From Rhizomys pruinosus (Eukaryota > Chordata > Mammalia > Rodentia > Spalacidae), in assembly GCA_009823505.1 (NCBI GenBank), contig VZQC01010425.1, positions 2,549,562 through 2,613,561 on the forward strand: a stretch of 64,000 bases of DNA, given 5' to 3'. The number at the start of each line of letters is the position of its first letter. Positions within the stretch are counted from its first letter, which is position 1. Both the position numbers and the translations under genes were made by a program. Below are positions 10,730 through 22,700 of this stretch, piece after piece. The notes under the pieces are model-generated. The model saw nothing but the letters and a program-made list of their open reading frames with translations, made no database searches and was not told where the DNA came from.

Positions 10730-10967
10730 AAAGCTAAATACTCCACAAACTCTTATTTTCTTTAAAGCACATTAAATTTAAAATATTCTAGATTCTTATT
10801 GGGCTAGAAGAATAAGGAAATATCTCACCTGTTAAATAGCATGGAGATGCATTTATCATTGGATCCAATTAAGTATGCCTTGCCAGGGCTTTATCGTTAC
10901 ACCAGACTCCGTAAGAAGTTTCCATGGTTGCTCTTACTCCATCTTCAAAGCCCCATTAAAGTTTCTC

Positions 10968-12500
10968 CTTAGACCATTTTGCCAGGTCACAAAGCTGGAA
11001 ATGACACATAGTCTACGTCTGTCCGAGTACGCAAACCCTCCAGATCCCTGAGCCCTATACCATATCATCCCTTCACAGTGTATACAGCTGAAAAAAAGAT
11101 GGTGTCATGTATTTTCAATAGAAAAGGAAGAAAACCATTTAAGTGTTAAGTCTAGAAATGGCTAATGGATACTTTCAAATGTCTTGAAACCAACCATCAG
11201 AATATTCCCCCCTTGCTATTTACATTATGGTGTTGCTTAAATTGCTGAGAAAGAAATAATGCAAATATTTGCAGTTGTAAGAATTTACGGATTTAGATAT
11301 GAACATGAATTCCCAGTATGGTTCACTCTACTATTACCATTATCTTATGGACATCCAAGTAACCCCACATCAAAATATAAACAATAGACAAGCCAACAGC
11401 TGATCATGGTTGGAGAGGAGCTCATGGGTCCATTCTGGGGGAACAAGAGGAGGACATTACACGAGACAGGTGAGATAAAAGAGGGTGAGAGGAAACAGGC
11501 AGAATGCACTAGATGCTTGCATGAAATTGTCAGAGCATAACTTTAATCAATAGAGCAAACAATGAAGTTTAAACAAGATTACATAGATATAATTATATAA
11601 TGTTTATGTAACATAAACATTAAGCTTTGTAGGAGTCTATGGTTTTGTTTTGAGCTTCTCTTTTATTGAAAAGTTCAAACAGAACGCCCAGTCTTTCCGT
11701 TCACATTTTTCATTCTATTGATTGAACAACAGATTAATCAAGTTATGAACAGAATAATCGATGGCTTTGTTTGTTCTGCATGATTAAGACTGTGATTTAA
11801 TTATATTTGCCTCCTGTTGCCTTAGCAAGCAGACCAGGCTGGTGGGGGCTACATCTGATTATTTTGGATGTTTTTTTCTTTTATAATTTCTTGATTGTGA
11901 TACATTTCATCTGCTCATTTCCATTGTCAGTGTGGGATCATGAACAAATTCAGCAGGAGAGAGCATGGGTGATGAAAATCCAATTGAATGCTGTTTGGTG
12001 CTTAGGAGTTGGATTTCTACAGTGTATTCTTCTGGGTTTCCAGTAATGATTAGTAACCGCTAGAAGGCTTCACTGTGGGCAGCGGAAGCCTCCTAGGAAG
12101 CACATCTTCACCAGGACTGAGAGATCCCTGAGCTGTCCAGAGATAGTACTTGCTGATGTTCTCAGTTTAATATGACAATGGGGTTTGATTTCAGCCAATT
12201 TCTGAAATACATTGGGAACTTTTCTACAGTAAATAAATCAGCACATTGACATAAATACAGGAAGTGTCAAAGTACTTATTTGAAGAATGTCTCACCCATC
12301 TTGAAAAGCAGCATTCTTTGCATGCTGGTGCCCAGTCTGCCTTCCCACCTGCTCTGGAAAGGGCTGGGGCTTTGTTCTCTTTCCTCTAATCTTGCTTCAG
12401 TCTTCTGCAAACTTCCTTTCCAGCTCTTCCTCCAATCGTAATGAACAAAAGCTATTGTTCCTTAACAACCCAACTTTCCATGATTTAAACAAAGTAAATT
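10968..12500. other. Intron, no gene or repeat recognised
   Basis: AT-rich unique-looking intron directly after the segmental repeat. Short open frames here have no recognisable domains and no splice context. Confidence 0.6.
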
Positions 12501-12592
12501 CTTCCCTCCCACTTTCCCTCCTTCTCCTTTTCCTTCCCTTCCTCCTTCCCTTCCTCCCTCCCTCCCCTCCTCCTTCCCTGGCTTCCCTCTTT
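12501..12592. repeat. Polypyrimidine (CCTT/CCTCC) tract
   Basis: About 90 bases of almost pure C and T built from CCTT and CCCTCC units. This is low-complexity sequence. Confidence 0.92.
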
Positions 12593-12711
12593 TACAGTTG
12601 CTGCCAATGAAAATCAGGGCCTCACAAAAGGTGAGCAGGTGTTCTTTCACAGTGCCACACCTCCAAGCACCAAGCACATTCTTGGACACTTTGACAGCTC
12701 CAAGTGTTTTT

Positions 12712-12965
12712 TTATCATAATATTTTTATTGTGTATTTCATACAAGATTTCTTAATCAAATCTAGACCCACTCCCACCCTCTGCCCCCCACCCGGCCAGA
12801 GCTCATGCATTCTGCCATACATGACTTTCATCTTTTTCTCAATCTTTTTTCATGTGTAGAAGTTTATTGTATTGGGCAGAAGTTTACTGTTTCAGTCAGT
12901 TCTTTGTTGTTGTTGTTGTTGTTGTTGTTGTTCCTTCCAAACTGTATCACTTCAAAATATGCCAC
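12712..12965 (-). mobile_element. L1-type 3' tail, antisense
   Basis: On the minus strand it reads GAACTGACTGAAACAGTAAA, then TTCTGCCCAATAC, TTGAGAAAAAGATGAAAG, GGCAGAATGCATGAGCTCTG, a G-rich run and TCTAGATTTG. The same blocks occur in the same order at 60538-60690 on the plus strand. A (GTT) tract at 12905-12932 occupies the place of the CAA-rich spacer there. This is an older relative of the 60-kb insertion. Confidence 0.7.
12905..12932. repeat. (GTT)n microsatellite
   Basis: About nine TTG/GTT units inside the antisense L1-type tail. It probably expanded from that element's CAA-rich segment. Confidence 0.95.
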
Positions 12966-13410
12966 ACACATGGTACAGGTATATCAAAACTATGACAGCT
13001 CAAAGTTTTAACAGCACTCTCGTCTTCCAGCTGCTCATAGAAATCCTCGAGCTATAGGGAAGCAGAGGAGAAATGTGAAAGCTCTCAAAGCTGCAGGGGG
13101 AAAAGTAAATGGAGACTGAGATAATGCATGCCGTCCCTGCTCCTGTCTGGTTCTGTCACTGTACGCCCAAGACAGCATGGTCACTGGTATCTGAAGCAGA
13201 CAATTACAAAAGTTTTAAAAAGTGACTTTTTAGCGATTCCTTTAAGGAAAATGTTTCTAACTCCTATTTCCCCGAGTCCTTGGAAACAGAAGTTTGTAGG
13301 TTCCCAAATGTGCCTATTGCTTTCAAAGACAGTGCAAGATTCTTCATTAAAGGTTTAGCGCTGAGGAAGCAGCATTTTCATCCATAGGGAAGGGTTTTGA
13401 GAGAAATGAA

Positions 13411-13555
13411 GACCCTCAGCCCCTTCTCACCCCACAGCCAGAGTCCACGGACCCTCAGCCCCTTCTCACCCCACAGCCAAAGTCCACGGACCCTCAGGCC
13501 CCTTCACCCCACAGCCAGAGTCCACAGACCCTCAGGCCTCTCCCCACTCCACAGT
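13411..13555. repeat. 39-bp minisatellite, about 3.7 units
   Basis: Units starting GACCCTCAG begin at 13411, 13450, 13489 and 13527. Each contains CACCCCACAGCC and AGTCCAC and is 38-39 bp long. The last unit is partial. No coding role is apparent. Confidence 0.9.
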
Positions 13556-14282
13556 GAAGATCTGCATTTTGACACACAGGCACATCAACTGGAGCACAGT
13601 CGCCTGGTAAATTCACTGTGTTCCTCTGTCCAGGCCTCATTCTGCCTCTGTGCCATCTGAATAGGGGTTGATCATGCTCATCAGTCAATGCAGCCCCAGC
13701 TTCCTGTTCTTTTGTCTTCTAACTTGATGCTTTTGTTTCACATTTCTCCAGAATGTACTTAGCTAAAATTTTAGTAAAGCGTGGAATGGATTTCTATGTC
13801 ATTTCAGATTGCAAGTCAATTTTTTTTTTTCCTGCTGTAATTCTTATTTAATTTTCTGAAAACATTTTTTTCCAATAAATCATAACATCACAAAAAGGGA
13901 ATAATACTTCCACTATGTCTCAGGGTCAGAAATGTGTATCTTAAAATATTTAATAAGTAGATAAAGCTTGCATTATTGGGTTATTTCATAGTCCTGTTTC
14001 CAAAAATGTGACTTAGCCCATCACCATTCAAACTCTTGTCTGAAAATGTGCAGGTGGCTTTTAACTCCAAAGTCCCTTCCAACTACAACATTCTGTATCT
14101 CTGAGACCAGATCCTGTTACGTATTTTGTATTTTTTTTCTTGAAGTTTGCATGCCTTTCCCCCACTTGGCTGCCCTCTGTTCTTCCTTTCCCTCTGACTG
14201 AGAGTTAAGAGCCACTCACCTTGCTGCCACTCCCATCCTGCACATAGCTGTTACCCCCACCCCATGGCTGCTAAGGCAGAGC
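13556..14282. other. Intron, nothing recognised
   Basis: T-rich unique-looking intron without an identifiable repeat or exon. Confidence 0.55.
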
Positions 14283-14498
14283 CAATAAATAAATAATTAT
14301 TTATTTTATGTGTATGAGTGATTTGTCTGCTTGTATGTAAGGGCATGCAATGCCTACAGAGGCCAGAGTAGGGTATCAGATTCCCTGGAACTGGAGTTAC
14401 AGATGGTTGTTAGCTGCCATGTGGGTACTAGGAACCAAATCCAGCTCTTCTGCAAGAATGGCCAGTACTCCTAACCACTGAACCATCTTTCCAGTCCT
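14283..14498 (-). mobile_element. B2/B3-type SINE without the internal duplication
   Basis: Antisense copy ending CTGAACCATCTTTCCAGTCC, with a single CTGGAACTGGAGTTACAG block instead of the tandem pair. It is more diverged than its neighbour at 14587-14830 and useful as the ancestral-type comparison. Confidence 0.87.
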
Positions 14499-14586
14499 GG
14501 ACTGGTAGAACTTTCCCTGTCTGTGTCTGACCCTGGAATTGTTCTTTCAGGGTCTGGCATATCAGGAGTCTGATACCCACTCTTTT

Positions 14587-14830
14587 ATTTTTTTAATTTT
14601 TATTTATTTATGTATGTGTATCAATGCACTGTCTGCATGCAGGTCTGTGCACCCGTGTCGTGCAATGCCGCAGAGGTCAGAAGAGGGTGTCGGATTCCCC
14701 TGGAACTGGAGTTCTCCTGGAATTGGAGTTTCAGACGGTTCTCGGCTGCCATGTGGGTGCTGGGGATCAAACCCGGGTGCTCTGTAAGAGCGGTCGGTGC
14801 TCTTAACTTCTAGGCCATCTCTCCAGCCCC
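14587..14830 (-). mobile_element. B3-like SINE (17-bp duplication subfamily)
   Basis: Full-length antisense copy with a perfect 15-bp target duplication, GATACCCACTCTTTT, at 14572-14586 and 14831-14845. Intact head (CCATCTCTCCAGCCCC on the plus strand) and the tandem GAACTGGAGTTCTCCTGG. It looks recent. Confidence 0.94.
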
Positions 14831-15220
14831 GATACCCACTCTTTTGCATCTCTACTGCTCTGGTTCAGTTCCCTTGTGATATAATCACGGAAATTCTGTA
14901 AGTGGACTAGACTGATCAAAAACTGTGGGTGTCTTTATCATATAACCCACACTTTATACCTGAATCTGTATGTCCCAAACAGCGAGGCCAAATTGCTCAA
15001 GGTCTTGGGGCTGGAAATGGAAAAGCAGGATAAGCAGTAGGACAGGAGGCTCTAGGACCTTTGTCCCTAACCACCAAAGCTCGGGGCCTCAGTAATGTCA
15101 GTCAGGGACTGGGTACAAATGCTCAGCGTCATAGTATTCCATGGGTGATATGGGAGCTAGGAAATAACAGCTCTGTGGGCTTGTTCATGAGCTAATGGCT
15201 ATGTTTGAAAACACAAACTG

Positions 15221-15405
15221 CCGAGCGTGGTGGCACACGCCTTTAATCCCAGTACTCAGTAGGCAGAGGCAGGCGGAACTCTGTGAGTTCAAGGCCAGTC
15301 TGTCTACAGAGCGAGCTCCAGGACAGCTGAGAGTAAAGAGAGACCCTGTCTCAAAAAGGCCAAAAAAAAAAAAGAAAAGAAAAGAAGAAAGAAAGAAAGA
15401 AAAAG
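15221..15405 (+). mobile_element. B1 SINE with long A/GAAA tail
   Basis: Sense B1 from CCGAGCGTGGTGGCACACGC through GAGACCCTGTCTCAAAAAGG, then an A-rich tail that has become (GAAA)-like up to about 15405. Confidence 0.92.
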
Positions 15406-15409
15406 AAAC

Positions 15410-18400
15410 ATGAGAAGCGGCCTATAACATAAGAAATTTCTTCTTATTAAATTTTTAAGTATATGAGTTCTGACATGGAACACAGTAGAACGAGTGTATA
15501 TATCCCTTTATTGCATCATAACTGTGTTCCCAGCTGGTATTTATTTTATAGCTGCCATGTACTGGTGTAGCCTTTCGGCTTTCTTCCTCCCTTGACCATT
15601 GCTAGTGACTACAGATTCCCTGGAGGGCTCTGGTCCTAGCAGTGGAAGCGAAGGGGAGGGAGAAGGTTCTGGAAGGCCCAGACAGATGGGGAAGGACTCA
15701 GTAACAAGCCCTGGAGAAATGCCATGGGGGAATAACTCAGCTTTATTTTTACAACCCAGGGTCTTTATACCAGACCTTGGGGATTGTGAATGGGGATTGG
15801 GGCGTACAGGAATTTACAGCATATGCAGGGTGTTAGCAGACCGAAACTGAGGTGTGTACTCCAGATCACTACAGGAATGTGACAATGTTTTGCCCAAAGC
15901 ATCAAAGGCAGTGGCTCCAGGCAGGTTTCATAAGCGAGCAGGAAATCAGCAGGGCTCCGGCCTCTGAGGGCTGGGGGTTGCCAGCCTCTGCAGCTGGCTT
16001 CCTAAGTGCTCCAGCCAAACGGAATGCCCACATACTGGAACTTGGGTGGTATGTTTTCCATGGATAACTTAAACACTCATAATAGCACCTATCAGTACTT
16101 CCTGTTACTCTGCCTGTTTTGTGGCTGAGGCTCTGAATGTCAAAAACACGTGTCCAACATGTTTTCAATGAGGACTTACTCTTCTTTGCAATTCTAAACC
16201 TTCCACTCTGGCTCTAAGGAGGAAATGGACACCCTCAGTCCCACAGCAGTGATCCGTAGGCTTCCAGCATGGGACACTGTCAATGGGGCAGCGTGTTTCT
16301 CTTCATCTAGTTCAGGATGTACATTTATATGGAAGCCTGAAGATGTCTTAATGCACAAGGAATGCCCCTCTACAGAAATGATGAGATTCGAAGGCAGATC
16401 CGAAGAAAGAAGAGGTCTTGAAAGAATGAGGGAAGAGGGTCATGGGGTACATAAGCTATTAAAGCAGAAGGGGACATCTAAGGGGGGGAGGAGAGGTTTG
16501 AGCAGGGAGCATCCGAGAAGACACTGAGAAAAGGGACAAAATAGTAAACAACTGACATCAAGAGGCTGTGGCCGTGGGTCAGAGTTCAGAGGGACCCGTG
16601 GGGTCCAGTTCTCATGTCCCACAACAAATAATTGAACTAGAATGCCCAATGATAATGGTAGAAAGAGAGTTTATTAAGCAAGAAAAGCAGTTCTGAGACT
16701 GGAAGGATCTAAGAGAGCTGGTAACGGTCAGAAGCTCACCAGAGCCAGGCCTCTAGAACCAGGACCCTTTATGGGGATTTTCACAATGCCACCTTCTCCT
16801 GTGTTTCTGTAGCGCTCAGGTTCAGTCTCTTACCCATAGCCCTGGTGAGGACAGGTCTCCGGTCTTCTGCCAACCGTTGTCTTTCATATCACTCATCGTG
16901 GTGCTTTTCTCTCCTGTCTGTTCTCCTGACACAAATGCAGTTGTAGACAAGCTGCTTTATCAGCAAGAGCTGCAGACTGGCATGGAACCCCAGGGCATTT
17001 TATCTCCTTTCCCATGTTACCCATGAGACACTGTGACCCCACTCATTCCAGCTGTTCCAACCCAGGTCTCTTGCTGCAGGGCTTCTGGCCCTGTTCCAGA
17101 CCCAGCTCTGCTGACTCCAGAAGGACGACCTTCAGCACTTTAGTAAACTTTGTGACACTTGCACTCAAGGGCAAAATTTGGGGATAGTTGAAAAAAGAAC
17201 TTGTCTTGCTTGTCTCTGGTTCCTGGGGGGAGAGGGGGGTAAACTTGGCATTTCCTTGGTGATAGGGGTCTTTCCGTGAGTCCCGAGCCTTGGGATCACA
17301 CCTGACTTCTGCCTAGGAGGTAAATGACACAGAGACATCACTGTCATACCAGCAAGACCAAGTGAGAGGTGGAAAGGAGAAGACATTGAACCAGCCCAGT
17401 CTCTGTGAAAGGGCTATGCGGGATGGTGGGGTCAGTTATTGAGTCTGTAAGGCCTGTGTGGTGAACCCCCAGCAGAACGCTGATAGCAGACCTCACAGGA
17501 CACTCCTGATAGGTGAGCGGGCAGGAGGGCAGTGTGTGTGCCTTCTGATCACAACAAGGACCCAAACCTCCTGATTTGTCCTTGTGTGTCTTTTTGATTG
17601 GTTGGTCTTCATTTGCATTAGTAGCACAGGAAGTATGGCACTCTCCTGTTTGGGAAGTCAAGCTAGCTTTCTCAATCTGGGCAGCTCAGGGATTCCCCTT
17701 ACTCTGTGGCTGAAGTCTATAGTGAAGGCACCCCGGCTGAGAACTGAGCCCTTCCCTCGGGGCCTACACTGACTCTAGGTGGTAATTCCCAACACGCACT
17801 GCAGTCTATCAGTCCAGAACATCCAGAACGGTAATGATAATGAAAATAGCATCAGGTTTCTCAGTACTGGATGAATACTTAGCAAATATTCACAAAGCAC
17901 CTAAACCAGTATCTGCATCCATGCATACCCCACAGAATTAGGGCTCTTGTTTGGTGCTTTAAACCTGATTGTGACTAGGGAGAGAAAGCATCTTGATTTT
18001 GGGCATCTGGAAGGAACTCCCTGTGTCCGCAGAGAGCAGCTGGGGTTGTGGGTGGCCTGGAGGGTATGGAGCTTTTTGCCAGTCCTTCTGAGTCACCCAG
18101 AACTTGAGATGGAAAGACAGGGGTGCTGCTCTGTGCCAAAGGGGCAAGATGAGGTAGGGGTGGGGTTGACCATGGCCAGGGGTCATTTAGGAGAACGACC
18201 AGGCCAGATTGCATCCTGGGCATGATCAGTGCAGTGGCTCGCACTGGAAGGAGAACGCCCATGAGGAGTTTTTACTGGAAGAGTGTGACCTGTGCGCTTT
18301 GCCCTTCTTGACCTTAGCAAATGCTTGACACTCACAGAAGGCTTTACCTGGGTTCTGTGGCAAATCTCACCACCTCACATTTTATGAAGTAGGCTCAACT

Positions 18401-19288
18401 CACCATAGTTATTCTAGGATTTCTTCTGAGCTCTCCTGCTCTCTTCAAAATAAGAGATTCGCATATCTTAAAGGGACTCATATTCATTCTGTCAATCTCC
18501 TTTGAAGTCCCAGGACACCAGATTGATAGCTTTAATTATCCACACTCTGTATGAGGACTCTGAATCCCAGGCATGTGACAGACGTCAAATAGAGGGCAGC
18601 TGCAGTTAGAACCCAAGCTTCAGACTCTGTTTCTGCTTCCTAGCCTAATGGGGACAACTGGGCTCAGGAAGACTGTCTGAGCATCTTCCTAGAATCATGG
18701 TGGGTATAGTATTGCTATGCACTCAAAAAAGAAAATCTTATACTATGGAAAGACATTTGCACACATCACCTGACGGTGTTCCTTGTGTACAGGATCTCTC
18801 TGACACTCACGAGGGTGCTGGGTCAGCAACAGTGAGAAGTGCAGTTGTGCTCAGAGGCCCTCAAGTCTGGTTGGGTCACAGCCATTGTTTCTCCTGCTCC
18901 TGCTGCTAAACAGCAGCCTGGCATTGTTCTTTAAATGTCCTGAGGACTGGAAGTGACCTGATCCTTGCTCCAGTGCTCCTCCCAGGAAAACTGAGTCACC
19001 TGAACTAAAGACAGTGGACACAAGGCCTGTGCTCAGCACCATTACCTGGATGCTCCTCGCTGGTAGTCCACCTGTTAGGGACACTGTGGGTGGCTGAGGC
19101 CAGTCTGGATGTTGTTAGCATGATTTGTGAGCACAGCACTGCGATTCAAACAGTCACATTATTTCCATCACATCCCAAGTATTTGTAGGGTGAATACATT
19201 TTATTGTATTTAAGAAATGACCACTTATGCTAGATTTGTGTATGGAAAAATAATGTGCAAACAATTTCAATATTATTTGTGTTTCTCA
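15410..19288. other. Intron, no gene; possible old retroviral-like pieces
   Basis: About 3.9 kb with no exon and no SINE that I recognise. It is more GC-rich than its surroundings. Two stretches (near 15720-15800 and 16640-16760) contain TTTATT with flanking promoter-like or poly-A-like sequence that could come from LTRs, but I cannot assign them. Confidence 0.45.
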
Positions 19289-19410
19289 CTTGTTGGACAT
19301 AGTGGAGGAGTCCCACAATCCCAAAAGTCAGGAGGCTGAAGCAAGAGCCTGGGCTACAGGATGAGTTTAAGTCCAATCTGGACACCTTAGCTAGACTCTG
19401 TCTCAAATTT
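19289..19410 (+). mobile_element. Old B1-like sequence
   Basis: Diverged sense match: ACATAGTGGAGGAGTCCCAC, AGGAGGCTGAAGCAAGAGCC and CTAGACTCTGTCTCAAA. Together with the following GAAA tract and ID-like piece it may be one chimeric B4-type element. Confidence 0.6.
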
Positions 19411-19424
19411 TAAAGAACAGAAGG

Positions 19425-19426
19425 GA

Positions 19427-19497
<71 letters not shown>
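19425..19497. repeat. (GAAA)n microsatellite
   Basis: About 18 GAAA units, nearly perfect, in the tail of the B1-like sequence. Confidence 0.97.
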
Positions 19498-19615
19498 TGT
19501 GGTAGAAGGACGGACTTGGGCTTTGGATGGAGCACTTGCCTAACATAGGAGAGACCCTAGATTGAACTCCCAGTGCCACAAAATAGTATTAAATAAATAA
19601 ACTAATAAATACATA
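19498..19615 (+). mobile_element. ID-like tRNA-derived SINE piece
   Basis: TTTGGATGGAGCACTTGCCT and TAGATTGAACTCCCAGTGCC resemble the A-box and B-box parts of ID elements, followed by an A-rich tail. Diverged. Confidence 0.55.
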
Positions 19616-20293
19616 CAAAATTCTACCTTATTTGGAGATCCGAATAAGTGAAATCAAAGTGAATGAGAGTGAGCTTTTCTAGTCCCCTCTACACCATCCA
19701 GCAATTTCAGTTCCTTGGATTTCCTGATCTGCAGGATGGCTGTGCAGAAAGGGAACTGGCTTGAGGACAGAACCCCCAGGAACAAGATGACTGCAGTGTT
19801 TAAGAAAAAGAGGAAGGAACAGAATCACAGAAAGTGTGGCCAAGGGAGTAGAGAGAAAACCCCAAAAGTTTTGTCTCCAGGGAGCCGCTGAGTGGGTAAA
19901 GGGTTCCTGCGAAGTACTGAGACCCCATTCTGAAGCAGCCAGGGATGTGGGTTCCTCTGGACATGACTCTAGTCATTGCATTATCTCAACATCGTTGCAT
20001 TTTGATGTTCCTTTCTCTGAGGCCAGCCTTCATGTTGGTCACACTCTCAATCAGATTCATTGCTTCTGGGTAGATGGGGCTCTGCAGGGACTGTGAGATG
20101 AGCACTGGACAGGATGACACACCAGCAGGGCCTTCTGAAAGAAGCAACTGTGAACGCCAAGTGTTGGTGTTTGAGAGTTGAAGTTGGTTGTGGCTTGGGA
20201 GAAAACATAGGAGAAATTGTGCTGGAGGCTGAGCTGTCTGCTGTTACCAGAGACATCCACTTTAGACCCAGGCTTGCAAATGCCACTCAGCCC
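19616..20293. other. Intron, nothing recognised
   Basis: Unique-looking intron. Short open frames on both strands overlap one another and carry no domain. Confidence 0.5.
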
Positions 20294-20650
20294 AAAGCCC
20301 CTTCTATAAGTCAACTTTCTGTGTCTCTATCAACACACCTGACAGGATCTATGAAAAGAAAAGGTTTTAGCTCACAATTTGAAAAGATGATCAGACACTG
20401 CCTCCCACCCCTACCCTTGCCTTGGGATATGGTGACTAGAACTTGTGCCGGAACCAAATCTGAGCTGGGGTCCAGCACTATGGAAGTGCAGAGAGGGGGC
20501 CCAGCACTAGGCGTGCATTTGTTTCTCTCTGATCTTGACTGTGAATGTGATTTGTCTTCCCTGCTATGATGGGCTTTGACCTGGAACTGTGAGTTAAATC
20601 CCTTTCTCCCCCAAGTTGCTCTCCATACATGCCTGATCAAGGACAAGGGC
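20294..20650. mobile_element. Diverged interspersed repeat, class unsure
   Basis: Contains TATGATGGGCTTTGACCTGG, AACTGTGAGTTAAATCCC and TTTCTCCCCCAAGTTGCTC, phrases that recur in rodent DNA-transposon-like (URR1-related) or LTR-like repeats. It is too diverged for me to name. Confidence 0.4.
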
Positions 20651-22000
20651 TGGTGGTTTTGGGGCCCTCAGCCTAGCAGATTCAGCTAAGCAAGAGGACA
20701 TAGCAGTGTCTGTAGGGTGAACATGGACAACTGCAAATCAACTCATTCCTTTAAGCACCAGCATCTTCCCTTTGATTCCTAATAGATGTTTTGTTGCTAC
20801 TGTGACTGTCGGTGGAATATGTCTCAATAGAGTCAATTTTATTTTTTCTCTGTAGCGTTCTAAAATTCATTTAGTCATAAGGAGTAATAATTGTTTGCCT
20901 TTCTGATCATATTGCATTCCTATTTCAGTTTTAGAAATAAAATCTAATTTAGCCCATCTACTACAGGCACATTTGCTCAGCATGAAATTCCTTTTATGTT
21001 TATCAAGTAAGTAAATCTAGCAGTGACTAAATCTAGCAGTGTTCAGAAATCGGTTGTCTGCTGGTGTATTCCCATCTGGTCTCTTTTTTTCTGCACTGAA
21101 AGTTAAAGCTCTCAGCCATGTTAATCTAAGGGACCTTGCATGGGGTAGCTTTCATTTTCCTTACATTTATGAGTCTGTCCTTAGGAAAGCTTTCTTTCAA
21201 AAAAATGTAGCCTTGCAATTCAATTTCTTCAGTTTCTTACTGGTAAAGTTCTATTACTAATTATTTCTTTTTTATGAGCAAAATTAAATGTTTTTGTTGA
21301 AAAATTAGAACTTGCAAAAATAATACACAAATGTGAGGGGGAACGAAATCACTTATTAGCCTTGTAGAAAAAAAAAACTACACTAAGATAAGCAAGCAGG
21401 CTAGAGAGACATCATTAAGGTCTATAGCAGTGAGGAGAGAAGGAGCTCAGTCCTGCTGAACCCCCACCAGATGTTTCCAGAGTGCAGTGAGCTATGGGAG
21501 AAGCACTGTGGTGCTCCAGAGAGAAGGATGCTCAGAGGTGTGGCCCAGGGAGATCGATTTTGTATCTCATCAAAGTCAATATTCCATCCTTACCAGAAGC
21601 TATCTCCTTCTATGTGTATGGATATGGATGACCCCCCATGTCCTGAGGAGAGATATTCCAAAGTCCTAAAACTGGCAAGAGGCTAAAAGCAGGTGGCAGA
21701 GGGGGCAGGGGGAGAGGAACAGGATGGTCATAGCAGGTGATGTATTTATATATAAGTATCTACTACTAGTGAATCCCATTCATGAGCATAATGGATATGT
21801 GTTAAAAATTGTAACAAATAGGCAAGGATCTCCAAGGGACAGAAAAAGAATTTACCATTGAGATTTATTTAAGCCAGTGCTCTGGTATGGAATTAGGGGC
21901 CTGGACCTACTGAGAGGCCAACTGTGCCAAGGAGAGACAGAAGGGAAAGGCCTTTTTGGTCATTAGTCCAACTTTTGGAAAAAAATTACTGTTAACTCAT
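20651..22000. other. Intron, nothing recognised
   Basis: AT-rich intron without an exon or identifiable repeat up to the B1 target duplication at 22001. Confidence 0.5.
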
Positions 22001-22015
22001 TTGCATGCTACTTTT

Positions 22016-22170
22016 TTTTTTTTTTTTGGTCTTTTCGAGACAGGGTCTCCCTGTAGCCCCAGCTGTCCTGGAACTCACTCTGTAGACCAGGCTGGCCTTG
22101 AACTCACAAAGATCCACCTGCCTCTGCCTCCCAAGTGCTAGGATTAAAGGTGTGCGCCACCACACCCGGC
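22016..22170 (-). mobile_element. B1 SINE
   Basis: Antisense full-length B1 (T-run, GAGACAGGGTCTCCCTGTAG, GTGCGCCACCACACCCGGC) with a perfect 15-bp target duplication TTGCATGCTACTTTT at 22001-22015 and 22171-22185. Confidence 0.95.
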
Positions 22171-22476
22171 TTGCATGCTACTTTTATATATTTCTTCATC
22201 TTTAGTAATTTTTACCCTTAAAATATAGCTGAAGTTTATTGTTAAAATTAATCTTATTAATATTTCCATCATTGCTAATGAGTATCAAAATAAATACTAT
22301 CAGATGCTGTGAAAAATATTTTTTTTAGAAAAATAACATTCAATACATATTTTCTGTAAATTCTGTAAGTATAGCTATTAAAAATGAAATACACAAACAT
22401 TAAGTTAAGTATTGTTAATTACACTGGTTACAATTAGGATATGTTGCATTGAAAAAAAAAAAAAACAGAAATCGAG

Positions 22477-22700
22477 GAAGCTGGAGAGATGGCTCACTGG
22501 TTAAGAATACTAGCTGCTCTTGAAAAGGACCCAGGTTCAAACCCCAGCACCCATATGGAGACAAACAACCTCTGTAATTCCAGTTCCAGGGGAACTCAAG
22601 TCCTCTTCTGACCTCTGCAGGCATTGCATGGCATGGGTGCACTTACATACTTGCAGGCAGTACACTCATACACGCAAAATAAAAATAATAAGCTTTTTTA
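22477..22700 (+). mobile_element. B2/B3-type SINE without the internal duplication
   Basis: Sense copy GAAGCTGGAGAGATGGCTCA with CAGGTTCAAACCCCAGCACC as box B and an A/T-rich tail. A single CCAGTTCCAGGGGAACTC block is present. Confidence 0.87.

Larger units (their letters stand above)
7386..10967 (+). repeat. Direct repeat copy 2 (3.58 kb, carries exon A)
   Basis: Second member of the pair with 1-3582. It starts exactly where the window's first base recurs and ends where copy 1 breaks, after which this copy runs on into ordinary intron (CTTAGACC...). The internal features recur at +7385: SINEs at 8095-8328, 8706-8934 and 10486-10729, B1 at 8526-8659, (TG)19 at 9618-9655 and an L1-like fragment at about 10025-10450. 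This copy has the natural downstream flank. Confidence 0.97.

Noticed and set aside
15700..16800. Endogenous retroviral LTRs
   Set aside because: Only loose TTTATT and terminal-like phrases were seen. No matching LTR pair, primer-binding site or gag/pol sequence could be identified.
20114..20569. Plus-strand open frame of about 150 codons
   Set aside because: It overlaps a diverged interspersed repeat, with an equally long frame on the other strand and no domain.
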